DNA of 28,092 bases from Stramenopiles sp. TOSAG23-2 (lineage: Eukaryota; Sar), in the NCBI GenBank assembly GCA_900128395.1, contig LT649408.1:1-28092 (forward strand), given 5' to 3'. Below the pieces are notes generated by a model, which was given only the letters and a program-made list of their open reading frames with translations, was not told the origin of the DNA and did not search any database. Shown here one piece after another: positions 17,497-25,016 of the stretch; within the stretch, counting starts at the first letter, position 1; each line of letters opens with the position of its first letter. The position numbers and the translations under genes were made by a program.

Positions 17497-19329
17497 ATGC
17501 AAACTCAATCAACACCACAAGTTAATGCACAACAACAAGCAGCAGCACAAGCAGCTTTCTTGCAACAACAACAACAACAGCAAGGTGCACAAGCAAATTT
17601 ACAACCTGGTTTTACCCAAAACAACGCATCGTTATATGTTGGTGACTTGGCACCTGCTGTAAACGAGGCAAAACTTTTCGAAGTTTTCAATGCAGTTGGC
17701 CCTGTAGCAAGTATCCGCATTTGTCGTGATGCTGTCACAAGGCGCTCCCGTGGTTATGGCTATGTTAATTTCCACAACCCAGCAGATGCAGAACGTGCAC
17801 TTGATACTATGAATTATCAAAATATCGATGGACGTCCATGCCGTTTGATGTGGAAACAATCCGACAAAAATTTACGTATTTCTGGTGCTGGAAATATTTT
17901 CGTGAAAAATTTGGATGAAAGTATCGACAACAAACAATTGTACGACACCTTCAGTTTGTTTGGTAACATCTTGAGCTGTAAAGTTGCTACTGACCGTGAA
18001 AGTGGCAAAAGCAAAGGTTATGGTTTTGTTCATTATGAACGTACCGAATCTGCAGAGAAAGCAACTAAATCGGTAAATGGTATGACAATTGCAGGGAAAG
18101 AAGTTGTGGTGACTAAATTCAAACCAAGAAATCAAAGACAAACTTTAGTTGCATGGACAAATATTTACATGAAAAATATCCCAAACGACTGGAAAGAGGA
18201 AAACTTAACCAAAATGTTCGATGGTTTAGGTGAAATCACATCGTTGAAACTTGCAGAAGCAGCAGAAGGCAAACCAACAACATTTGCATTTGTCAACTTG
18301 GCCTCCCATGAGGAAGCAAAAAAAGCAGTTGAGCAATTGAATGGTTTCAAAGTTGGTGAAAAAGAGGACGGCGGTGAACTTTTACTTGAAGTAACAAGAG
18401 CACAAAAGAAATCAGAAAGACAAAAGATCTTGTCCCAGCAATTTGCTAAACAAAAAATGGATCGTATTAACAAGTACCAAGGATTGAACTTGTATGTAAA
18501 AAATATCGATGATTCCATCGATGATGCTAAATTGAACCAACATTTCCAACGTTTTGGTACAATTACGTCTGCACGTGTTATGCAAACCGAAAGTGGTGAA
18601 AGCCGTGGATTTGGTTTCGTATGCTTCAACGATGCAGCAGAAGCAACCAAAGCTGTTACCGAAATGAACGGTAAAATGTTAGCCGGCAAACCATTATACG
18701 TTGCTTTAGCACAACGCAAAGAAACACGCCAGCAGCAATTGGCCCAAGCACACAATGCACGTGGAATGGGCCGTGGCGGTCCAATGATGTTCCCAGGCAT
18801 GATGCCAGGAATGATGATGATGCAACCTGGTGGAGCAAGACCAATGTTCCCAATGGGTATGCAAGGCGGACCAATGTCTATGTACCCTCGTCCTATGTTC
18901 AACCAAATGCAACAGCAACGTGTTGCAAGAGGCCCACGCGGTCCACAACAACAACGTGTAAAATTCAACCAAAACGCTCGCAACATGGCAAATGCCCCAC
19001 GTGCACCACAAAGCAACGGAGGTCCACAACCACCTCAACAATCCATGCAACAACCACAACAACCACCACCATTGACCGCCTCCGCATTAGCTGATGCCCC
19101 AGCTGAAAGAAGAAAAAATATGATCGGAGAAAGAATTTATCCTTTGATCCATCAATTGCAACCACAACTTGCTGGTAAAATTACTGGTATGCTTTTGGAA
19201 TTCGAAAACAGTGAATTATTAAATTTATTGGAAAGTCCACCTGACTTAAAGAAACGTGTGAACGAAGCTATTGAAGTATTAAATGCTCATCAAAAAAGTG
19301 GAAAATCACAAGCAGCTATTCCACGTTAA
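17497..19329 (+). CDS. PABP: Cytoplasmic poly(A)-binding protein
   Basis: 610 residues in the full PABPC layout. RRM1 starts at 46 (LYVGDL, RNP1 RGYGYVNF near 85), RRM2 near 134 (IFVKNL, KGYGFVHY), RRM3 near 223 (IYMKNIP) and RRM4 near 331 (LYVKNI, RGFGFVCF). A Met/Pro/Gly/Gln-rich linker (about 415-530) leads to a C-terminal MLLE/PABC domain (about 535-600, containing KITGMLLEFEN). The family coats poly(A) tails, bridges to eIF4G through RRM1-2, and recruits PAM2-motif partners through MLLE; it links directly to the CCR4-NOT deadenylase, of which NOT2 is encoded at 5057-6949. The N terminus carries a Gln/Ala-rich run of about 35 residues before RRM1, which is unusual. The start at 17497 follows a stop-rich A-rich leader. 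A 3' UTR of at most 240 bp separates it from the convergent ankyrin gene. Confidence 0.97.
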   Translation: MQTQSTPQVNAQQQAAAQAAFLQQQQQQQGAQANLQPGFTQNNASLYVGDLAPAVNEAKLFEVFNAVGPVASIRICRDAVTRRSRGYGYVNFHNPADAERALDTMNYQNIDGRPCRLMWKQSDKNLRISGAGNIFVKNLDESIDNKQLYDTFSLFGNILSCKVATDRESGKSKGYGFVHYERTESAEKATKSVNGMTIAGKEVVVTKFKPRNQRQTLVAWTNIYMKNIPNDWKEENLTKMFDGLGEITSLKLAEAAEGKPTTFAFVNLASHEEAKKAVEQLNGFKVGEKEDGGELLLEVTRAQKKSERQKILSQQFAKQKMDRINKYQGLNLYVKNIDDSIDDAKLNQHFQRFGTITSARVMQTESGESRGFGFVCFNDAAEATKAVTEMNGKMLAGKPLYVALAQRKETRQQQLAQAHNARGMGRGGPMMFPGMMPGMMMMQPGGARPMFPMGMQGGPMSMYPRPMFNQMQQQRVARGPRGPQQQRVKFNQNARNMANAPRAPQSNGGPQPPQQSMQQPQQPPPLTASALADAPAERRKNMIGERIYPLIHQLQPQLAGKITGMLLEFENSELLNLLESPPDLKKRVNEAIEVLNAHQKSGKSQAAIPR

Positions 19330-19568
19330 AAAGAGAAGAGGGACAAGTGAGAAAAAGGCACATTATTTTTAAAATAATTACACGCGTATAACTTTTTAGA
19401 TTTTTTATTTTTGTAAAAAATATAATGTATACGAAGTACTCGTATATTTTATATATATTATTTTAAAAATACTTCCTTTGTGGTACACGTAAACATAATG
19501 CATGTAATTTCTTACACTTACACACACACACATACTCGTATATATCTATGTCCAGGTTGTACGAAATA

Positions 19569-20480
19569 TCACACGTATTTTCTATCAAATCTGCTCTTTA
19601 ATACACCAAAAATATTCGATATAAATTTAATAAAACGTAGTGTAGATTTTTCTTCTGAATCACTTCTTTCTTCTTCTTCCTCGAGTATCTTACCCTCCAA
19701 TTCTAACAATAATTTATAGATGTCTCTACTATTATTTTTCGCTCGGTTTTTTAGAGATACATACTGTTGTTTTTTACTTTCATTTGCAACAATTTGATCT
19801 TCTTCTTCTTGATTTTTTTTTTTAGAAAGGCAATAAAATGATTTGATTTGATTGTAACAATTATCGATTAAAAATTTGACAGCTTCAATATTATTGTTCA
19901 GTACTGCTTTATATAATATCGTTCTACAATGTCTTATATTTCCATGTGCAATATTTACATCTGCACCATGCTCTAACAGTAATTTCATAACTTCAATACG
20001 TGATTCATCACATGCATACCACATTGGGGTATATCCACATTGATCTATGCTATTTACTTTAATATTTTTATGGTTTAAAAGAAGCTTAACAGTTGGTAAA
20101 TGTCCACAATACGAGGCAGAAGCTAATGGATGAAATTTTTTTTTAAAATTGACATCAAACATACCAGAGAAAAAATCATTATTTTGCTCTGCATCAATCA
20201 TAATCTTTGCATCGTTCCATCTACCTCGTAAGACAGCCTCCCCCAATGCCTCCTCACAACAATATTTTTCATATCTAAAATATCTTAACATACATATGTT
20301 TAATGCTTTCCTACAGAGTTTATAATTATATTTATTTGTAATTGAGAACATATACAAGGATTTCACATCATTTTTTTGTATGAGGCTTTTAGTAACGTCA
20401 TTGTAAAGCGTACATGATATGAAATGTATAATAATTAAATTTAAATCATGTGGTAAGGTATCAAGGTAGGGAGTTGTCAT
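19569..20480 (-). CDS. Ankyrin-repeat protein, 303 residues
   Basis: Central residues about 110-215 hold three or so ankyrin repeats: HPLASASYCGHLPTVKLLLN, then GYTPMWYACDESRIEVMKLLLEHGADVN (quoted here as its two halves GYTPMWYACDESRIEV and MKLLLEHGADVNIAHG), then ILYKAVLNNNIEAVKFLIDN. The first residues (LPHDLNLIIIHF) have the spacing of a degenerate F-box, which is common upstream of ankyrin repeats, but the match is weak. The C-terminal part is rich in Lys and Glu, with an acidic EEEEERSDSEE patch. It is convergent with PABP. It is probably a protein-binding adaptor; the partner is unknown, and no catalytic domain is seen. Confidence 0.85.
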   Translation of the reverse strand: MTTPYLDTLPHDLNLIIIHFISCTLYNDVTKSLIQKNDVKSLYMFSITNKYNYKLCRKALNICMLRYFRYEKYCCEEALGEAVLRGRWNDAKIMIDAEQNNDFFSGMFDVNFKKKFHPLASASYCGHLPTVKLLLNHKNIKVNSIDQCGYTPMWYACDESRIEVMKLLLEHGADVNIAHGNIRHCRTILYKAVLNNNIEAVKFLIDNCYNQIKSFYCLSKKKNQEEEDQIVANESKKQQYVSLKNRAKNNSRDIYKLLLELEGKILEEEEERSDSEEKSTLRFIKFISNIFGVLKSRFDRKYV

Positions 20481-20894
20481 TTTCGTTGTTGCAGTTGTCT
20501 TCTTTCTATTTTACACATTGTTACTCTTTTTATTTCATTTATCTTGAATCTATATTTTTGTAGTAGAAGTAGAGGTATGAGTATATAGAGTATTATAAGA
20601 CGGTCCCAGACGACCAGATCTCAGAGGTCTTTTTTCAACAAAAGTTTTTTTTTTGTTTTATTATTTAATTCTTATATACACTAGTATGTAGTAGTCTTTT
20701 ATAACCCTATGTGCCTATCATGAGCATAAAGGGGGTTAATATTTTATAAAGGAGAACAAATCAAATATTTACACGTGAGAAAAGTGATGCAGTCTCTATA
20801 CAAATTATATATATGTATATACCATCACTTGATCTATGTCTGTGTGATGTATGAACGTATTAAAAAAAGAATATATATACATACATATATATAT
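20481..20894. other. Intergenic region, no gene seen
   Basis: Upstream of the ankyrin gene and downstream of the FkbM fragment. It contains the 10-mer GACGGTCCCA (20599-20608), shared with 7479-7488, embedded in a short imperfect inverted patch ending in AGAGGTCTTTTTT. The rest is (TA)n and poly-T sequence. Confidence 0.4.
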
Positions 20895-21395
20895 TTACAA
20901 TCTCCCACCTTCCCATAATTGATGTTTAGAACAAGTAGGATCAATGGAACGTGGTATAAACAAGACATCCGTAGTAAATGTTCTTGGCAATACAATATCA
21001 CAATAACCAATTGATAATCTCCCACCTTCCCATAATTGATGTTTAGAACAAGTAGGATCAATGGAACGTGGTATAAACAAGACATCCGTAGTAAATGTTC
21101 TTGGCAATACAATATCACAATAACCAATTGATACTAATTCACGATATGTCTTCGTATTTGCTTCTGCTTGTGGATGCCTTTCGATACCCCAACCAACTTC
21201 GACAATGAAAATTGGTAATATTTTCTTTTCTAATGAAATTTGACGCAACCAAGGTAATGCACCTCGAATTACCATCCCTTCAAACCCTTCTACATCTATT
21301 TTAATCACTGATACATCATTTGAAAATTTCTGGTTTAATGAATGAAATACTGATGATAAAGAACAGCACAAGTAATGTTTTCTGTAGTATGTCAA
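20895..21395 (-). CDS. FkbM-family methyltransferase, C-terminal part only, with duplicated C terminus
   Basis: 166 residues. VSVIKIDVEGFEGMVIRGA (29-47) followed by ILPIFIVEVGW is the hallmark of FkbM/Methyltransf_21 proteins, SAM-dependent O-methyltransferases often acting on sugars or secondary metabolites. The usual N-terminal half with the SAM-binding GANIG-type motif is missing: upstream of 21395 every minus-strand frame soon meets stops, while the plus strand is open (21375-21557). So the ATG at 21395 is probably not the true start; an unseen upstream exon, a rearrangement or a misjoin is likely. The last 39 residues are exactly doubled (89-127 and 128-166) by an in-frame 117-bp tandem duplication. 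The single-copy form would be the expected protein end. Confidence 0.7.
   Translation of the reverse strand: MTYYRKHYLCCSLSSVFHSLNQKFSNDVSVIKIDVEGFEGMVIRGALPWLRQISLEKKILPIFIVEVGWGIERHPQAEANTKTYRELVSIGYCDIVLPRTFTTDVLFIPRSIDPTCSKHQLWEGGRLSIGYCDIVLPRTFTTDVLFIPRSIDPTCSKHQLWEGGRL
20899..21132 (-). repeat. Perfect 117-bp tandem duplication, in frame, in the FkbM gene
   Basis: 20899-21015 and 21016-21132 are identical and abut. The unit is 39 codons and begins two bases inside the stop codon boundary, so the frame passes through both copies. The encoded repeat starts SIGYCDIVLPRT and ends LWEGGRL. Confidence 0.96.
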
Positions 21396-21557
21396 AATAT
21401 TGCATCTAATTATTCTGATGCATACTATTCATATGCAATAACATCAAACTATGTAGATATTGAAGCGGTAACTTTAGGAAATGTTACAACAATAACAAAA
21501 ATTATGAAGGACACATGCAGAAAGTTTATTGATATGCAAACTACAAATTCTACCTAA
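21375..21557 (+). CDS. Short ORF or gene fragment of unknown function, head-to-head with the FkbM fragment
   Basis: 60 codons open on the plus strand, overlapping the first 21 bp of the FkbM frame. Its codon use looks like neighbouring genes and the other five frames here are broken by stops. The product (for example YSYAITSNYVDIEAVTLGN) has no domain I recognise, no signal peptide and no membrane segment. Stops lie immediately upstream of the ATG, so if genuine it is either a tiny gene or the last exon or tail of a larger gene whose front end is missing. Chance openness is possible. Confidence 0.35.
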   Translation: MFSVVCQNIASNYSDAYYSYAITSNYVDIEAVTLGNVTTITKIMKDTCRKFIDMQTTNST

Positions 21558-21776
21558 ATTAAATTATATTTTTTTTAACAAAGATGTGTTTGAGGCCTGT
21601 GGTACATATAAGATTTGAGGCATTTGGCACATGTGATATACAAACTTCCCTTTAATAATATACGAATAATTTGTACTTAAATATTAGATAGTAAAATGAC
21701 CCTTTCTTAGCATACTAATATTTATACTTATTGAAAACATATAATACTATGTTAGTAGGGGACATATTGGGATATA
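21558..21776. other. Intergenic region, no gene seen
   Basis: AT-rich DNA with a small local repeat, GAGGC-CTGTGGTACAT near 21592-21607 and GAGGC-ATTTGGCACAT near 21617-21632. Nothing else recognisable. Confidence 0.35.
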
Positions 21777-21984
21777 TTATTGAAAAGTTAAGAATGCATC
21801 TCTTGGCACGCACACATTTTTTTACACAATGTTCAACTTTCCAGACATAACGACACATGCATGCCCAGAAATATACACTTTTATTGAAAAGTTAAGAATG
21901 CATCTCTTGGCACGCACACATTTTTTTACACAATGTTCAACTTTCCAGACATAACGACACATGCATGCCCAGAAATATACACTT
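21777..21984 (-). repeat. Perfect 104-bp tandem duplication over the PhzF gene's 3' end
   Basis: 21777-21880 and 21881-21984 are identical and abut. The inner copy contains the stop codon (21926-21928) and the preceding 18 or so codons. The outer copy leaves a stranded duplicate of that C-terminal coding tail in the 3' flank. Confidence 0.96.
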
Positions 21985-22876
21985 TATTATCGTTATCATT
22001 TAATGTCAATGATAAATCACCTCCACGTTTCGAACATTGTCTAGCTACGAAATTTTTTTGGCCATTGAATTTTGTGCTCCAATATGGTGTTAAAACAGTA
22101 TGCGCACTTCCTGTTACAGGATCTTCTGGTATTCCAACCCATGGTGCAAAATAACGAGATAGAAAATCATATTTTATGGATGTATTATCATCATCATCTT
22201 GTTGATTATTTGTCTCATCTATTTTAAATGTTATTATAACACCTTTTACATTATTTCCTGAAGCAATTTCATTAGTTTGATCAATCTGGGTTAAGCCATC
22301 AATATTTGGTTTCAATGCTTCCAATTTTGTTCTATTAAAATTGTTTAAACATATTAATAATTTTTTCGTAGTAATTGAATATGCTAATTCTTGAAAATCG
22401 TCCAAATTAAAGTTCATACATTGAAATATTTGTTTATGGATAGCACTAGGATTCGAAACTATTACTGGTGGATTATTTGGTAGTGTCATTTTAATTTTAC
22501 CAGTGTTTAAATTTTTTTCAGCTATTAAAATACCAGATAATGTATGAAATAATATTGAATTTCCTACTTTATCGCCATATTCTTGAAAAATGATAGCAGC
22601 TGCTGAAAGGGTACCATGCCCGCATAAATTAACCTCAACAGTCGGAGTCATCCATCTTAACTCCCATACATTTGTTAACGTACGTTCATGGAAAGTTATA
22701 AAAGATGTTTCTGAAATATTCATTTCCGTAGCAATATTTTGCATTTGTTTATCTGATAAACTCCATTTCCTATTATTATTACTATCATCATCTGCTCGTG
22801 GTACTATGCATACACCGGCTGGATTGCCACTAAATGGCGTTTCCGTGAATGCATCTACTGTGAATATTGATACCAT
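21926..22876 (-). CDS. PhzF-family isomerase/epimerase-like protein
   Basis: 316 residues spanning the whole PhzF/diaminopimelate-epimerase fold family. It opens with FTVDAFTETPFSGNPAGV; SETSFI near residues 55-60 contains the conserved catalytic glutamate (E56 by analogy with PhzF family members). The first domain ends in VNLCGHGTLSAA, and the second domain carries the GIPEDPVTGSAH signature and a C-terminal SGKLNIV. PhzF of phenazine synthesis isomerises a dihydroxyanthranilate intermediate, but most eukaryotic members have unknown substrates, so only fold and general isomerase chemistry can be claimed. I use the ATG complement at 22874-22876; the open frame runs two codons further to a TTG. 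An acidic D/N-rich insert (QQDDDDN) sits before the second signature. The 3' end is in a tandem duplication. Confidence 0.93.
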   Translation of the reverse strand: MVSIFTVDAFTETPFSGNPAGVCIVPRADDDSNNNRKWSLSDKQMQNIATEMNISETSFITFHERTLTNVWELRWMTPTVEVNLCGHGTLSAAAIIFQEYGDKVGNSILFHTLSGILIAEKNLNTGKIKMTLPNNPPVIVSNPSAIHKQIFQCMNFNLDDFQELAYSITTKKLLICLNNFNRTKLEALKPNIDGLTQIDQTNEIASGNNVKGVIITFKIDETNNQQDDDDNTSIKYDFLSRYFAPWVGIPEDPVTGSAHTVLTPYWSTKFNGQKNFVARQCSKRGGDLSLTLNDNDNKVYISGHACVVMSGKLNIV

Positions 22877-23112
22877 CTTCAATCAAATATATATACGTAT
22901 ACTATTTACCTTTTTTTTTATATATACATATATATCATCATCCATACAACAACCTACATTGTATCTATCTATTTCATAAATTCAATAATAAATTAAAAAC
23001 AACAAAAAAACATATCTTTTCTTATTTTTATTTATTATGTTTTTGTTGTGTATACGTTGCTCAAAATATGGAGAAAAAGAGAGTAAAAAAAGGTGCTATT
23101 CCCGTGTTAATA
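22877..23112. other. Intergenic region upstream of the PhzF gene
   Basis: AT-rich, with T-rich and (TA)n stretches directly upstream of the PhzF start; it likely holds its promoter. Short plus-strand frames here are low-complexity and not called. Confidence 0.35.
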
Positions 23113-23302
23113 TACTCTATGAAAAGGATAATAAAATCGTATAGTAATACTCATACTAATACGAGGATTTCTTGAGTTCGAACTCGTCGAATCGTCGAAC
23201 TCGAATGTACTCTATGAAAAGGATAATAAAATCGTATAGTAATACTCATACTAATACGAGGATTTCTTGAGTTCGAACTCGTCGAATCGTCGAACTCGAA
23301 TG
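23113..23302. repeat. Perfect 95-bp tandem duplication overlapping the left inverted repeat
   Basis: 23113-23207 and 23208-23302 are identical and abut. The inner copy is part of the left arm of the long inverted repeat; the outer copy duplicates that arm's terminus. The unit includes the 12-bp palindrome GAGTTCGAACTC followed by GTCGAATCGTCGAACTCG, a segment able to form several hairpins. Confidence 0.95.
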
Positions 23303-23374
23303 AGAATTTTGAAGATGAGAATTTTGACATAATAATGGCAAATTTATCCTAACCGACGATTTTGGTACATGGCA
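23215..23374 (+). repeat. Left inverted repeat arm, 160 bp
   Basis: Exact reverse complement of 24608-24767. It includes the nested palindromic TTCGAACTC region, two close copies of GATGAGAATTTT-like sequence near 23297-23327, and ends with CGACGATTTTGGTACATGGCA. Confidence 0.93.
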
Positions 23375-23547
23375 ATATTTTGATAAATTTGGCTAGTTCC
23401 CTTAATTATACTGTAATGCTATGTACCTATAGATATATATAATATAGACACAGCACTAATGCCATTGAACCAACTATTAATCTATTCCAAAATGAGAAAC
23501 TCAATCTAAGAAGTTTCTAGCTTAAGTTTGAACGCTCCTCACACGAT

Positions 23548-24384
23548 TCATCTTTTTAGGAAATTTAGTAGAACTGGTACTGGTAATGTAGGATCGGCTA
23601 TTAAAGGTATGCTGATTTTATCCATAATACTTTTGGCTGGAATAGGAAATTGCTTTTGCAAAAGATCTGGCACACCTTCTGTACTTGAGCTATTATTATT
23701 GCTACTATTGCAACTACATTGATCATTATGTTCAACATGATTTGTCAGCACATATCCAGGTATATCTTTTACTTTGAATATTGTATATCCTGTCTTAGCT
23801 TCACATGTTTTATAATTTTCACACCGATATAACGTTCTTTTGTTGAGAACTAATCCATGCATGTAAGCCATATCATGTTTTAGCATTATCAAATCAATAT
23901 AGACACTTTCAACTGGTAGTTTATATTGCAATCTTATATCATCGGCCTTTGCTTTAGCATTTTCAAATACCTTTCGTTGATATTTACGCCTCCGAACTAC
24001 GTTTCGTTTTGCATCCATATTTTTTGATGGGCTGGTTTGACTGTATACATCTTCAACATTAGAATCATTAATTTCACTATTGTGTTGATATTTACGCCTC
24101 CGAACTACGTTTCGTTTTGCATCCATATTTTTTGATGGGCTGGTTTGACTGTATACATCTTCAACATTAGAATCATTAATTTCACTATTGTCATTGAAAT
24201 TGACCCCCTCATAATTATCATCGCCATTGTCATCATTGTTGGCATTATCAACATTGTTATTATTGTATGCTGATACATCAATAATATTTTCATACACACC
24301 AATATTGTAATCACGTTCTATTGTCTTTAGGATTTCAGCTGAAATCTCCACTTCAGGTATATTTGTTGTTTTTCTTTTAGACAT
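23548..24384 (-). CDS. FLYWCH-like zinc-finger protein with a 36-residue internal tandem repeat
   Basis: 278 residues from the ATG complement at 24382-24384 (the frame runs four codons further to a TTG). The N-terminal third is acidic, with an Asn/Asp-rich run (about 40-75). Residues 66-100 and 102-136 are identical (NSEINDSNVEDVYSQ through RRRKYQ) because of an in-frame 108-bp tandem duplication. The C-terminal half holds C188-x5-C194-x21-H216-x2-H219-x3-C223 in the context LYRCENYKTCEAKTGY and NHVEHNDQC, the spacing and flavour of FLYWCH/WRKY-GCM1 zinc fingers used for DNA binding by MULE transposases and derived host proteins. It is followed by an Asn/Ser run and a tail with several Pro/Leu pairs. 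It lies between 160-bp inverted repeats. The domain call is by eye; no transposase catalytic region is present. Confidence 0.6.
   Translation of the reverse strand: MSKRKTTNIPEVEISAEILKTIERDYNIGVYENIIDVSAYNNNNVDNANNDDNGDDNYEGVNFNDNSEINDSNVEDVYSQTSPSKNMDAKRNVVRRRKYQHNSEINDSNVEDVYSQTSPSKNMDAKRNVVRRRKYQRKVFENAKAKADDIRLQYKLPVESVYIDLIMLKHDMAYMHGLVLNKRTLYRCENYKTCEAKTGYTIFKVKDIPGYVLTNHVEHNDQCSCNSSNNNSSSTEGVPDLLQKQFPIPAKSIMDKISIPLIADPTLPVPVLLNFLKR
23976..24191 (-). repeat. Perfect 108-bp in-frame tandem duplication in the zinc-finger gene
   Basis: 23976-24083 and 24084-24191 are identical and abut. The unit is 36 codons, so the frame is kept; the junction creates a His (H101) not present in the first unit's start. 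Confidence 0.96.
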
Positions 24385-24588
24385 TTTGTATTGCAAATAT
24401 AGAAATTTATATGCATTGTATATGCAATATATAACATGTGCAATAGAGTATGATATGATATGAAATAAAATACTTGTACATATATATATTTATTAAAAAT
24501 ACATTTATTCATTAGATATTATTACAAGTCTTGAATGACAACATTTAGTTGATAATATCTAAAAATAACTAATTTTTTAAGGACTTTA
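24385..24588. other. Upstream flank of the zinc-finger gene, inside the inverted-repeat unit
   Basis: AT-rich DNA with TATGATATGATATGA-type short repeats near 24450-24463. It is probably promoter or leader of the minus-strand gene. No other gene seen. Confidence 0.35.
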
Positions 24589-24823
24589 TCAAATTTTACA
24601 TCAAATATGCCATGTACCAAAATCGTCGGTTAGGATAAATTTGCCATTATTATGTCAAAATTCTCATCTTCAAAATTCTCATTCGAGTTCGACGATTCGA
24701 CGAGTTCGAACTCAAGAAATCCTCGTATTAGTATGAGTATTACTATACGATTTTATTATCCTTTTCAAATTTTACATCAAATATGCCATGTACCAAAATC
24801 GTCGGTTAGGATAAATTTGCCAT
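24589..24823. repeat. 59-bp direct repeat flanking the right inverted-repeat arm
   Basis: 24589-24647 recurs exactly at 24765-24823 (offset 176 bp), so the inner end of the right arm (ATGCCATGTACCAAAATCGT and onwards) is repeated outside the arm. Together with the duplicated left terminus, this leaves extra copies of arm sequence outside each end of the unit. Confidence 0.92.
24608..24767 (-). repeat. Right inverted repeat arm, 160 bp
   Basis: Exact reverse complement of 23215-23374. A plus-strand frame (24652-24876) reads through it but is an artefact of the repeat. Confidence 0.93.
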
Positions 24824-25016
24824 CGCGGCACACTTTTACAAAAAGATATGTATCTTTTTTGTGTATTAAGAGATAGATATCTCGCTATATTCATTTGCTA
24901 CGACGGATTGTGAAAAGATCAAAACAACTACGTGAATAGAAAGATCGTTGTGGTAGATATTTAGAAATAAATAGTGAAAACACTATATATACATATATAA
25001 CAAAGTGAAATATACC

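Larger units (their letters stand above)
23215..24767. mobile_element. Candidate terminal-inverted-repeat element (1.55 kb) carrying a FLYWCH-like gene
   Basis: Two 160-bp arms, 23215-23374 and 24608-24767, are exact reverse complements and enclose one gene (23548-24384). Inside the arms similarity decays gradually. Long inverted repeats around a gene with a FLYWCH/WRKY-GCM1-type zinc finger are the pattern of Mutator-like (MULE) elements, whose transposases carry such domains; no transposase catalytic domain is present, so this would be a non-autonomous or domesticated unit. Both outer edges are blurred by local duplications (23113-23302; 24589-24823), and I could not identify a target-site duplication. 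The alternative is a plain segmental inverted duplication. Confidence 0.5.

Noticed and set aside
18165-19016. Long minus-strand open frame of 283 codons over PABP
   Set aside because: It is antisense to a clear PABP coding region; its Cys/Pro/Ile-rich product mirrors PABP codon bias and has no domain.
7479-20608. Shared 10-mer GACGGTCCCA at 7479-7488 and 20599-20608
   Set aside because: Two occurrences of a 10-mer with diverging flanks are too little to call a site or element; noted only in the intergenic entries.
23100-24830. Target-site duplication for the inverted-repeat element
   Set aside because: The sequences just outside 23215 and 24767 do not match, and both edges are obscured by local duplications.
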